Positions 36,573 to 43,546 of a stretch of 64,000 nucleotides of DNA are shown in pieces. The notes beneath the pieces were generated by a model. The model worked only from the letters and a program-made list of their open reading frames with translations, had not been told where the DNA came from and searched no databases. Source of the stretch: Tianweitania sp. UT-5YL-CI-8 (GTDB lineage Bacteria; Pseudomonadota; Alphaproteobacteria; Rhizobiales; Rhizobiaceae). The DNA lies in NCBI RefSeq assembly GCF_030010215.1, contig NZ_JASCRR010000016.1, positions 20,752-84,751 on the forward strand. The letters run 5' to 3'. Each line of letters begins with the position of its first letter. Position 1 is the first letter of the stretch. The position numbers were made by a program, and so were the translations under genes.

Positions 36573-36792
36573 AAGGTGAATTGGGCGTTGCGACGGGAAA
36601 CTCCGCAACGGATCTGCTCAAAGTCGGGGAACGCTTCGCCGCGCATGCGGCATGCCGATCCCGAGCCAAGCCGGCGATTTTGCCGGAAGGTGTAGAGACT
36701 GGACGGGCAGCACCTAACGGCTTCGGCCCAGGGTGAAGGGACAGTCCAGACCACGAACGCCGCGAGGCGGCGGCGAAAGCCGAAGTGGGATG
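36573..36792 (+). ncRNA. Self-splicing group I intron (IC3-like) in tRNA-Arg
   Basis: A 220-nt intron inserted after the third anticodon base. The 5' exon ends in U (TTCCT) and can pair with GGG at 36583-36585 to form a short P1 with the expected G-U wobble; the last intron base is G (36792). The core shows the Q-like segment GAGCCAAGCC (36663-36672), the R-like GGTGTAGAGACTGGACGGGC from 36689, and P7 pairing GACTG (36697-36701) with CAGTC (36742-36746). The same intron type is known in Agrobacterium tRNA-Arg(CCU). No homing endonuclease is encoded. Confidence 0.9.
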
Positions 36793-36817
36793 AATCCTGG
36801 GGTCGGAGGTTCGAATC

Positions 36818-36832
36818 CTCTCGTGGACGCCA
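36818..36832 (+). repeat. attL: 15-bp direct repeat (tRNA 3' end)
   Basis: CTCTCGTGGACGCCA, the last 15 bases of tRNA-Arg including CCA. The match with the right copy extends to 20 bases from GAAT with one mismatch (C versus G at the fifth base). Confidence 0.88.
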
Positions 36833-36901
36833 CTACAAGCTGCTTGCCACAGCTAAGGCACTGATTACATTGGCATTGCCACCATATTTGACTTGAACGA
36901 C

Positions 36902-36919
36902 GGTACCCAGTCCGGTACC
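36902..36919 (+). repeat. Left-end GGTACC pair (possible integrase arm sites)
   Basis: GGTACC at 36902-36907 and 36914-36919, 12 bp apart, just inside attL and 9 bp before the integrase ATG. The same motif occurs three times with 11-12-bp spacing just inside attR. Confidence 0.5.
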
Positions 36920-36927
36920 TTTCCACC

Positions 36928-38253
36928 ATGGCGAAATCCAGATCACTCGATACGGTTCCGTACCTGAAACGGGTTGGGCGCTCTTGGCAGTTCCGACGCA
37001 AAATCCCTGCGGCTCTTTCAAGGGCTAAGCAAGGTTATGAGTTCAAATACATACTCTGCCCGGTTGGCACCCCGGAGAGTGAGGTTCTCCGGCTGTATCA
37101 AATCCGCTTTCAGGAGTATGAAGAAGCGAAGAGAGCTGGGGACTTTCGAAGGTCAAAGTCACCACCCTTGACCTACACAGCGCTTGACTCAATCGCCAGA
37201 GAATCCGGCTTTCATTACAGGTCTCTCGCGGATCACCAAAGCAGGCCTGACCCAGGAGACTACCTGAAACGAGTATCAGCCGCGTTTGAAGGCACGCGGC
37301 CTGTCGAATCTCGTTTCAACGCCCTGCTCGGCGCAAACGACGTAGCAGTCAGAATAAGCGACTTGTTCGACTTCTTCGAATCATCACTTGCGGATGAACT
37401 CATCGGCCTCAACAAACGAGAGCGCAATAAAAAGTTAAACCCCGTAAAACTAGCAGCCAATGAAGCTATTGCATTCTTCGGAAACGTCAAGGTTGATGAT
37501 CTTTCAAGAAGAGAGGCTAATCGCTATCGTAGTTTCCTAATCGAACGGGTGAATGCTGAAGATATGATTGCTGCGACGGCTAACAAGCGCAGTGCAAACA
37601 TGCGTCGATTAATAAATCGATATAACAAATTTCATGGAACTAGCTTCATTAATTCTTTTACCAACATGGCTCTTAAGGAGGATGACCCCGATGGAGTTTC
37701 CTATAGTATTTCATTTCTAAAGGAACGCTGGCTGACAGGAAACCCGTTTTCTTCATTGAATGATGAGGCAAACGCAATCTTAATGGCGATGGTTAATACC
37801 GGCTGCGGGGGGAAAGAGCTGATAGGCCTGGAACCCTCCGACATTAGGCTGGATGGCGATGTTCCGCATATATCTATCCAGCCCAACAAGTTCCGAAAGC
37901 TGAAAGCCAAGGATCGGAAAAGAACTATCCCACTTGTCGGTGTGTCTCTCGACGCTTTTAAGAAGTTTCGCTTTGGGTTCACTAATTATAGGCGTGAGAA
38001 TGGTCCCGACACCTTTTCTTCTGACGCAATGAAGTATCTTCGCCAGAGTGGACTTTTGGAGTCTGACCGGCACTGCGTATACAGTCTTCGACATACCTTC
38101 AAAACGCGGATGCGTTCGCATTTTATGCCCGAAGAGATGCAAAATAGACTGATGGGCCACTCCAATAATACCATGGCCAGCAGATATGGCGAGCAACACT
38201 CCCTTGCGCAATGCCATAGTATTCTTATTAATATGAACAAAGATTTTGATTAA
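36928..38253 (+). CDS. int: Tyrosine site-specific integrase of the island
   Basis: A 441-residue tyrosine recombinase with an N-terminal SAM-like/DUF6538-type arm region (PYLKRVGRSWQFRRKIPAAL) and a C-terminal catalytic domain. Catalytic features seen: Lys in KAKDRKRTIPL, Arg in YSLRHTFKTR, His in LMGHSNNTM and Tyr in ASRYGEQHS. The first Arg motif, normally T-G-x-R-x-x-E-L, here reads NTGCGGKELIGL, with Gly in the Arg place (codon GGG). Unless the alignment is shifted, this could impair catalysis. The gene begins 96 bp inside attL. Confidence 0.87.
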   Translation: MAKSRSLDTVPYLKRVGRSWQFRRKIPAALSRAKQGYEFKYILCPVGTPESEVLRLYQIRFQEYEEAKRAGDFRRSKSPPLTYTALDSIARESGFHYRSLADHQSRPDPGDYLKRVSAAFEGTRPVESRFNALLGANDVAVRISDLFDFFESSLADELIGLNKRERNKKLNPVKLAANEAIAFFGNVKVDDLSRREANRYRSFLIERVNAEDMIAATANKRSANMRRLINRYNKFHGTSFINSFTNMALKEDDPDGVSYSISFLKERWLTGNPFSSLNDEANAILMAMVNTGCGGKELIGLEPSDIRLDGDVPHISIQPNKFRKLKAKDRKRTIPLVGVSLDAFKKFRFGFTNYRRENGPDTFSSDAMKYLRQSGLLESDRHCVYSLRHTFKTRMRSHFMPEEMQNRLMGHSNNTMASRYGEQHSLAQCHSILINMNKDFD

Positions 38254-38342
38254 GTTAATTATGGACTTAAAATTGACAAACTTATTCGGTATACAATGAA
38301 GGACATTTATTCAACTAACATTATTTAAAACGGAGTATATTG

Positions 38343-38516
38343 ATGAATGACAATTTCGACTGGCTTACGCTTAAGAAGACATGCAAAAAAATAATGAATC
38401 ACGCATTTAAGACAGGCAATCGTGAGGCTGAACGTATCGCCGGACTTTATCATGGTCTAGCTGAAGAAAACCTCGCACGCGAAAACCAATATGCGCTCTG
38501 GCGAAACGCAGCGTAG
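38343..38516 (+). CDS. Small 57-aa island ORF
   Basis: ATG at 38343, TAG at 38514-38516, preceded by GGAG about 8 bases upstream. The product is MNDNFDWLTLKKTCKKIMNH followed by an Ala/Glu-rich helix ending ALWRNAA. It is basic at the N terminus and likely helical; I do not recognise a family. The position after the integrase is where small excisionases or regulators of such islands lie, but no helix-turn-helix is evident. Confidence 0.55.
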   Translation: MNDNFDWLTLKKTCKKIMNHAFKTGNREAERIAGLYHGLAEENLARENQYALWRNAA

Positions 38517-38865
38517 GCTCACTTTCCTAATAAATTTATTTAAGTTATCTTCTAGAATTCAGAGAATTCTATAAATACTAATACCCGGTCGTTGATTGCA
38601 CTTGGTCCAATCGCTTTTTGCGACATCGAAGCTATCCAGCCGCTCAACTTCCATACGGGCATACTAACATCGATATGCACGCAGGCCTTTCACCTGAACG
38701 ATGCATACTACCATCCCTGAGCGCTCTGGGTGATTTTTCCCTCGCGCAATAGCTTCATCGGGGTCAAAAAGCGGGAAATCCCGCTATTGGATAGTATAAC
38801 CTATTTAATTAAAAGATAATTTGTTCTTTCAATTAATTACTTAAAAATTAGAATGGAAAATAAAA
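38517..38865. other. Gene-free AT-rich stretch in the island
   Basis: 349 bp without a convincing ORF. The right part (38790-38865) is very AT-rich and leads into the Rep-like gene; it may hold its promoter or an origin. No clear tandem repeats were seen. Confidence 0.5.
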
Positions 38866-39489
38866 TTGAGCGTGAGTAATTTATCTAACAGCTATCAGAC
38901 TTTCTACTCCTCGACCATTCGCGAAAAAGCAGTTTTTGATATTATTGGAGTCGGGGGTATCCCGGCCAATGTAGAAACTCATCTAGCCAAGCACACATTC
39001 ATGGTAACGATGAACTTCAGGGCTCCAGCTTCTCGACATAACAAGTGGTCTATAGATACTCATTTTCATTTCAAATTATTTCGAAAATGGTATTTGTCCC
39101 TGTGTACAACAGTTCTTGGACGCCATATTCATAAAAAGATTTCTAAACAGCCGTTCTGTTCTGCACATTTTGATGTCTCGGGGACACGTAAGCACGAGGA
39201 AGAGCTTCAAATCCAGAATCCGCATATCCATGCGATGTTGCTGCTACACCCCCACACGTTGGATGCATTCGAGTCCAACCTCAATCAAAGGCGCATAAAG
39301 CAACCTCCAAATACGTTGGTGAGAGATATTCACATACAGAAGGTCGCTGACCTGGACGCTTACAAGACCGCCTCGTCATATTGTTCCAAGTTCGACGCAC
39401 GGAACTCGAAGTGTCATAATAATTTTTGGCAGTGCTACCCGGATGATCACACTCTGAAATATCCGTTCTACGCCCGACACTTTAACTGA
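38866..39489 (+). CDS. HUH-type Rep-like endonuclease
   Basis: A 207-residue protein. A hydrophobic strand (HTFMVTMNF) is followed by the metal-binding HUH motif in NPHIHAMLLLHP, near residue 125, and by DAYKTASSYCSKF, a YxxK motif holding the nicking Tyr. This order (motif I, HUH, YxxK) is that of rolling-circle replication initiators and related single-strand nickases. It could allow the excised island to replicate or move as ssDNA. The start is TTG at 38866 or GTG at 38872; both lack a strong ribosome site. Confidence 0.7.
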   Translation: MSVSNLSNSYQTFYSSTIREKAVFDIIGVGGIPANVETHLAKHTFMVTMNFRAPASRHNKWSIDTHFHFKLFRKWYLSLCTTVLGRHIHKKISKQPFCSAHFDVSGTRKHEEELQIQNPHIHAMLLLHPHTLDAFESNLNQRRIKQPPNTLVRDIHIQKVADLDAYKTASSYCSKFDARNSKCHNNFWQCYPDDHTLKYPFYARHFN

Positions 39490-39600
39490 AACACTATTGT
39501 GAATTCTGTTTCAATAAAGGGGTTCCGGAGAGGCTGTTGGGGCCCGCAAGGCTTCTAACCGCGCCAAATCTGAAACACTTCTCATAAGAAGTGTTTCAGT
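39488..39600. repeat. Two nested TGAAACA palindromes after the Rep-like gene
   Basis: CTGAAACACTTCT (39570-39582), loop CATA, AGAAGTGTTTCAG (39587-39599) is a perfect 13-bp inverted repeat. A weaker arm pair, TGAAACA at 39488 and TGTTTCA about 20 bp later, shares the same half-site. They lie between the convergent Rep-like and XRE genes. Possible roles: nick site or single-strand origin, a bidirectional terminator (no long T-run), or repressor operator. Confidence 0.7.
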
Positions 39601-39612
39601 CACGGAGACCGT

Positions 39613-39882
39613 TCATTTCGGAACTCGTGGCGTCCTTTGTTTCACCCGAACGTCTACGAGAACTTCTCCGTCCGGCACGGGGGCTAGCAACGCATCAGGC
39701 TTGCAACCCAAAGTGTGTGCCAGCAAGTCTAGCATATCCAGAGTGATGTTAACTTGCCCCCTCTCAATCCGCGAAACATAAGCCCGTGCTACGCCCGATT
39801 TCGCCGCAAGGGTTTCTTGCGAAAGGCCGCGCATGCGGCGTTGCTGAATGAGATTGAATATAATCGTAGCTCTTAGGCTCAA
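39613..39882 (-). CDS. XRE-family regulator 2
   Basis: An 89-residue protein that is mostly a helix-turn-helix domain: FNLIQQRRMRGLSQETLAAKSGVARAYVSRIERGQ, the Cro/CI pattern with a short tail (RVKQRTPRVPK). It is coupled by ATGA overlap to another XRE gene. It is a candidate switch for excision or replication of the island. Confidence 0.88.
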   Translation of the reverse strand: MSLRATIIFNLIQQRRMRGLSQETLAAKSGVARAYVSRIERGQVNITLDMLDLLAHTLGCKPDALLAPVPDGEVLVDVRVKQRTPRVPK

Positions 39883-40166
39883 TCGATCCTCTCCGGGTCT
39901 TTGAGGTTCTTCGGCTTACGTCCTGGCTTCAAGGGAGGCGCTTTTGTTGCACCTTCCACCGGTTCCGCGAAGAGTTCCGTAATGTCGCATTCCAAGGCGT
40001 CTGCAAGCTTTTCAACAATCCTGAGGGTAGGATTTCGCTCTCCCCTCTCTAATCGTCCCGCATAGGCTCGTTCCACTTCCGACTGATAGGCAAGTTCGTC
40101 AAGCGAGAGGCCTTTAGCCGTTCGCAATCGCCGAAGATTCCAGGCCAGTTTTGCAACCACATCCAT
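39879..40166 (-). CDS. XRE-family regulator 1
   Basis: A 95-residue Cro/CI-like regulator: LAWNLRRLRTAKGLSLDELAYQSEVERAYAGRLERGERNPTL, then a basic tail (KPGRKPKNLKDPERID). Its sequence differs from the partner but the fold is the same, so the two may form heterodimers or a paired switch. It is divergent from the second recombinase gene; the intergenic region has AACGTCC repeats. Confidence 0.88.
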   Translation of the reverse strand: MDVVAKLAWNLRRLRTAKGLSLDELAYQSEVERAYAGRLERGERNPTLRIVEKLADALECDITELFAEPVEGATKAPPLKPGRKPKNLKDPERID

Positions 40167-40200
40167 AGCAAGAGCTAAGACGGAGCGCAGCTTATAAATG

Positions 40201-40287
40201 AACGTCCAATCAGACCCGAAATCGGATGGTCTGCCGCGACTGTTGAGGAACTGAAGCCATCTTGAAATCTATAAAATAACGTCCTAT
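40201..40287. promoter_or_regulatory. AACGTCC(A/T)AT repeats between the XRE and recombinase genes
   Basis: AACGTCCAAT at 40201-40210 and AACGTCCTAT at 40278-40287 are direct copies in the divergent control region. They are candidate operators for the XRE proteins. The spacing of 77 bp (about seven turns) would allow looping. Confidence 0.4.
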
Positions 40288-40342
40288 TGAACGCATATAG
40301 CGCGGCGATGTATCGAATTTTCGCTTGGTCGGGGGGGACGTG

Positions 40343-40912
40343 ATGATAAACGACAGCAACGGGATGAGGCTCTATCTCACAGCCGATGAGCGCAAAGCTT
40401 TTCTAGCGGCAGCTTCTAAAAAGTCAGGCGAAGTGAGATCGTTCTGCGAAACACTTCATTTTACGGGATGTCGCATCAGCGAGGCTCTGAACCTCACTAT
40501 TGAGAGGATCGATCTCGACAACGAGATGATCGTATTCGAAACGTTGAAGAAGCGGCGGTCGGGCGTTTATCGGCACGTCCCTGTACCCTATAGCTTGCTG
40601 AACACTCTGGAGCTTGTGCATCAGATACGCGCCACTAGAAGGCTCAATACGCCTCTTTGGTCGTTTTCGCGGCCCACTGCTTGGCGAATTATCAAGGCAG
40701 TGATGCAGGAAGCTGGAATCCGGTCCGGCCCCCATTCAACGTCCAAGGGCCTCCGCCATGCATTTGGCGTCAATGCGATCTCGCAAGGCATTCCATTGAA
40801 CCTGCTTTCACGTTGGATGGGCCACAGCGCTATCGAAGTGACGGCGATTTACGCCAACGCCATCGGAGCCGAGCAGAAGGCAATCGCTTCCAAAATGTGG
40901 CAGGGCGCATAG
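40343..40912 (+). CDS. Second, compact tyrosine recombinase
   Basis: A 189-residue catalytic domain only (core-binding arm missing). Active-site motifs: TGCRISEALNL (Arg I), LKKRRSGVYRHVPVP (Lys), SKGLRHAFGV (Arg II, with Lys where His is usual), RWMGHSAIEVTAIYANA (His III and Tyr). The KGLRHAFG variant occurs in a group of small integrases on mobile elements, so it may be active. A TTG at 40325 or GTG at 40340 are alternative starts. It could act as resolvase or act together with the large integrase. Confidence 0.85.
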   Translation: MINDSNGMRLYLTADERKAFLAAASKKSGEVRSFCETLHFTGCRISEALNLTIERIDLDNEMIVFETLKKRRSGVYRHVPVPYSLLNTLELVHQIRATRRLNTPLWSFSRPTAWRIIKAVMQEAGIRSGPHSTSKGLRHAFGVNAISQGIPLNLLSRWMGHSAIEVTAIYANAIGAEQKAIASKMWQGA

Positions 40913-40967
40913 CCGTCCACCACGCCTTTTGGCGATGATCAAACCCACAGCAGAATATGGAAGAAGT

Positions 40968-41591
40968 ATGAGACAGATCAGTTCAATAGCTGCATCTTTG
41001 GCTAGCGATGCCATGTCGGGTGTTGGCTTTTCGATGGGCCGTGACGCCTGGCGTTCAACGAAGAAGAACCAAGACACCCTTTACTTGATTGCGATTGCTG
41101 GCTTCATAGTAGTAGCTCCATTCTTTGCAGGCAGGAGCCTCACGCGCGGCCATAATCGTGGGCTCGCCGGAACAATCTTTAAGACCTACCTTTGGAACGT
41201 GTTCCTGCTAATCGTCGCGGGTGCCCTGCCGTTTATACTTCCAAACAGCCACTACCTAAGCGGCAAGAGGGACATATTCGTTTTTTGGCCGCTGCTCGTG
41301 TTCACCGTGGCACCGCTAGCTATTGGTCTTTCTGTCGGACTCATGCAGAGGCCAAAACGTCTCCTGAAGTTCCAAATCGAGAACAAGAACCAAGAGTTCC
41401 TGGCGAAAATTGGCATTCAAGAATCGAAAGCACCGGCATCGACCCACGTTGACCAGAATGGGAACTACCTAGCCTTTCGCGGTGCCGCTGGAGACAAATT
41501 GCTGTTCGATGCTGTGGGCGAACGAGGAAGGAAAGCTTTCATCTCCGTAGATGGAAACGGCCTGATGACCTCGTACTCTGGATTGGTCTAG
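40968..41591 (+). CDS. Hypothetical membrane protein of the island
   Basis: 207 residues from the ATG at 40968 (GGAAG upstream); a TTG at 40929 would add 13 residues. Three hydrophobic segments are seen: YLIAIAGFIVVAPFFAG, FKTYLWNVFLLIVAGALPFIL and IFVFWPLLVFTVAPLAIGLSVGL. The C-terminal soluble part (QNGNYLAFRGAAGDKLLFDAV) is weakly structured. No family recognised. It follows the small recombinase with a 55-bp gap. Confidence 0.65.
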   Translation: MRQISSIAASLASDAMSGVGFSMGRDAWRSTKKNQDTLYLIAIAGFIVVAPFFAGRSLTRGHNRGLAGTIFKTYLWNVFLLIVAGALPFILPNSHYLSGKRDIFVFWPLLVFTVAPLAIGLSVGLMQRPKRLLKFQIENKNQEFLAKIGIQESKAPASTHVDQNGNYLAFRGAAGDKLLFDAVGERGRKAFISVDGNGLMTSYSGLV

Positions 41592-41717
41592 TAGAACCAG
41601 AAGTCTACGAATGCGATCCGTACCGATTTACACCTCTACAACCCTAGCATAGATTATGATTCAGAGATTATTCGCAATGATTGTTGCGACTTGAATCGCT
41701 ATGGGGGGAGGAAAAGG

Positions 41718-42635
41718 TTGGCATTTTCTATCGGCTTGCGAATCTATAAGATTGAAATTCAGCCTGACGGAGGAAAAGGTGCCCTCCCACTCACTAGGGA
41801 TCAAAGCACCAGTGATTTGTACCAGTTCTTTTCCGATTTCATTGCGTCACACGGCGCTTCGAATGATCGTGATGACATCCAGAGGAGTTGGGATATTGAG
41901 CCTCCGAAAGACAATTCCGTAAACTATCTACGCGGATTTATCAATTATGGAACTTTTGGATTCCGCAGCAAGTTTCGCGATAGGAAAACAAAAAAGTCTA
42001 AGTACCAGCGTCAAGTTAATGATGTCGAAGAAATACCTCTATACTACCAATTCTGGTTTCCAGATAAGGTAAATTACGCGTTTTTAGCACTTCAGTCTTT
42101 TCAGACACGCTCTTGTGTTACTTTAGTCTTAAAAACTTCCACTGAGTTTTTCCGGGCTCGTAACAGCAATCGCAGGCTTTCATTCAAAAAGCTTATGCCA
42201 GAGGACTTAAAAGGCAGTGCGTTCTACTCTTCGCCTGTAAAAAAAGTCACGCTGATCAGAAAGTCTGTCCCTAGCGATGTGCCGGATCAATATCTGAACG
42301 GCACCTCGCGGTCTGAGGCAGAATACCAGGTCTCCATAGTCGCAAAGCGTAGAAGGAAACTTGGAACTCTGTTTGACTTCATGAAAAAAGAGACGGCCAA
42401 GGATACATCGCTCTTGGAATTCGATGGCGAGACATTTGACGAGGCGTCGGTAGAGATTGCAGTGGGCAACAAACGCCGCAAAATCGGCGTGCTGGGCTTT
42501 AATAGCGACGCGGGTGTAATCGAACTGGGGGAAAGTGTAACCATTGGACCCGAAGGCCATCCCACGTATGAATCGATGAAGAAGGAGACAGACACCATAA
42601 TGGCTGATTTCTTCAAGACTCTCAGAGAAAAATGA
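41718..42635 (+). CDS. Cargo protein A, unknown function
   Basis: 305 residues from a TTG at 41718, preceded by GGAGGAAAAG; a TTG at 41691 is an alternative. The sequence begins MAFSIGLRIYKIEIQPDG. It is rich in Lys/Arg patches (FRSKFRDRKTKKSKYQR) and short beta-prone segments, with no membrane helix or recognised catalytic motif. Its ATGA overlap with the next membrane-protein gene marks a two-gene cassette at the right end of the island, where cargo is usually placed. A defence role is plausible but unproven. Confidence 0.65.
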   Translation: MAFSIGLRIYKIEIQPDGGKGALPLTRDQSTSDLYQFFSDFIASHGASNDRDDIQRSWDIEPPKDNSVNYLRGFINYGTFGFRSKFRDRKTKKSKYQRQVNDVEEIPLYYQFWFPDKVNYAFLALQSFQTRSCVTLVLKTSTEFFRARNSNRRLSFKKLMPEDLKGSAFYSSPVKKVTLIRKSVPSDVPDQYLNGTSRSEAEYQVSIVAKRRRKLGTLFDFMKKETAKDTSLLEFDGETFDEASVEIAVGNKRRKIGVLGFNSDAGVIELGESVTIGPEGHPTYESMKKETDTIMADFFKTLREK

Positions 42636-43162
42636 TAAAAATAAACGTCCTTGGGATAGTTTCTGGGCATCTGCGGACTATTCGCTCTGCCGAAAGCAAC
42701 AAATTTGAAAAAGATGACCTTATTGTCTTTTTCGCTATACCAATCGTAGGAGGTCTCACCTCATACTATTTTGGCATCACTTTGAAAAATGATGTATTTA
42801 ATACTTCCATATCAGTATTTTCAATATTTTCAGCGCTGCTTCTAAATGTTCAAATTGCGCTTTTCAGCATTTATCAGCGAAATTGGGGGAGGTCTAATGA
42901 TGAGATAGTAGAACTCATGCAAAAAGAGGACATAGGACTCAAGAAGCGGTTACTTTCGGAGTTGAATACAAATATATCCTATATGGTTCTGTTTTCTATC
43001 GTGTCGGTAATTTTATTTGTCATATTTTATTCGTTTGAATTCGCTATTGCCTTCCGTGGACCTGTCACCGTATTTATCTATTTGCACTTTGTACTTACGT
43101 TGATGATGGTTGTCAAAAGATCACATGCGCTATTCCAGAAGGAATATGATTTAGAGCAATAA
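42632..43162 (+). CDS. Cargo protein B, predicted membrane protein
   Basis: A 176-residue protein coupled by ATGA overlap. Four hydrophobic segments: LIVFFAIPIVGGLTSYYFGI, SISVFSIFSALLLNVQIALFSIY, ISYMVLFSIVSVILFVIFYS and VTVFIYLHFVLTLMMVV. A charged middle (NWGRSNDEIVELMQKEDIGLKKRL) lies between pairs. Low-GC codon use differs sharply from the chromosome. A membrane effector partnered with a soluble sensor is a common design in abortive-infection systems, so this is a candidate toxic partner to protein A. Confidence 0.65.
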   Translation: MIKINVLGIVSGHLRTIRSAESNKFEKDDLIVFFAIPIVGGLTSYYFGITLKNDVFNTSISVFSIFSALLLNVQIALFSIYQRNWGRSNDEIVELMQKEDIGLKKRLLSELNTNISYMVLFSIVSVILFVIFYSFEFAIAFRGPVTVFIYLHFVLTLMMVVKRSHALFQKEYDLEQ

Positions 43163-43211
43163 CAACTTTTGCGTAGTTCTGATTGGTCTCGCAGTGGAGT
43201 TCAGTAGAGTA

Positions 43212-43240
43212 GGTACCCAATTGGTACCCATTAAGGTACC
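43212..43240 (+). repeat. Right-end GGTACC triplet (possible integrase arm sites)
   Basis: GGTACC at 43212-43217, 43223-43228 and 43235-43240, spaced by 11-12 bp, mirroring the pair at the left end. They lie between the last cargo gene and attR. Confidence 0.5.
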
Positions 43241-43322
43241 CGACTACGCATTTGTGAATAAGAAAAAATACCTATCTTCAATATTATCAATGACTTATGG
43301 CCCCGGCAAAGAGATAAGAATG

Positions 43323-43337
43323 CTCTCGTGGACGCCA
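43323..43337 (+). repeat. attR: 15-bp direct repeat
   Basis: CTCTCGTGGACGCCA, identical to the tRNA-Arg 3' end at 36818-36832. Sequence to the right is GC-rich chromosome. Confidence 0.88.
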
Positions 43338-43546
43338 TTTCTCAAAAAAGTCGAACCTGCGGGTAGGCCGCGAGAGCGGTTCATGACATTCAGATGAAAT
43401 TTTTGGCGTGGCGTTGTCGCTGCTTCCGGCCGCTCCATATGTACAAGGTCGCGGCGGCGATTCCGGTGCGACCGTCAATCGATCATGCCCGCGTGCCCGC
43501 GCCGATACGTCTCCGCACGCCGCAGCATCCATCCGGAGAAATCTTC

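Larger units (their letters stand above)
36536..36832 (+). tRNA. tRNA-Arg(CCT), interrupted by a group I intron
   Basis: The first exon (36536-36572) has acceptor strand GTCCACG, D-stem GCTC/GAGC, anticodon stem CAGGA and loop start TTCCT (anticodon CCT at 36570-36572). The second exon (36793-36832) begins with loop bases AA, then TCCTG, the T-arm GGAGG-TTCGAAT-CCTCT and acceptor CGTGGAC, discriminator G and encoded CCA. All stems close only if 36573-36792 is removed. The 3' end is also the integration site of the island. Confidence 0.93.
36818..43337 (+). mobile_element. Genomic island integrated in tRNA-Arg
   Basis: A 6.5-kb element bounded by a 15-bp direct repeat of the tRNA 3' end and carrying an integrase gene immediately inside the left boundary. 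Its AT content is clearly higher than the flanks, especially 37.4-39.5 kb and 41.6-43.3 kb. Contents in order: integrase, 57-aa ORF, HUH Rep-like gene, two XRE repressors (opposite strand), second small recombinase, membrane protein, and a two-gene cassette. No phage structural or conjugation genes are visible, so it is a small integrative element or satellite. Confidence 0.85.

Noticed and set aside
38273..38297. TTGACA followed by TATACA as a promoter for the 57-aa ORF
   Set aside because: Spacer is only 11-13 bp, too short for a sigma-70 promoter.
43194..43397. A 67-codon frame across attR
   Set aside because: It crosses the integration boundary and has no ribosome site; the GGTACC repeats shape its translation.
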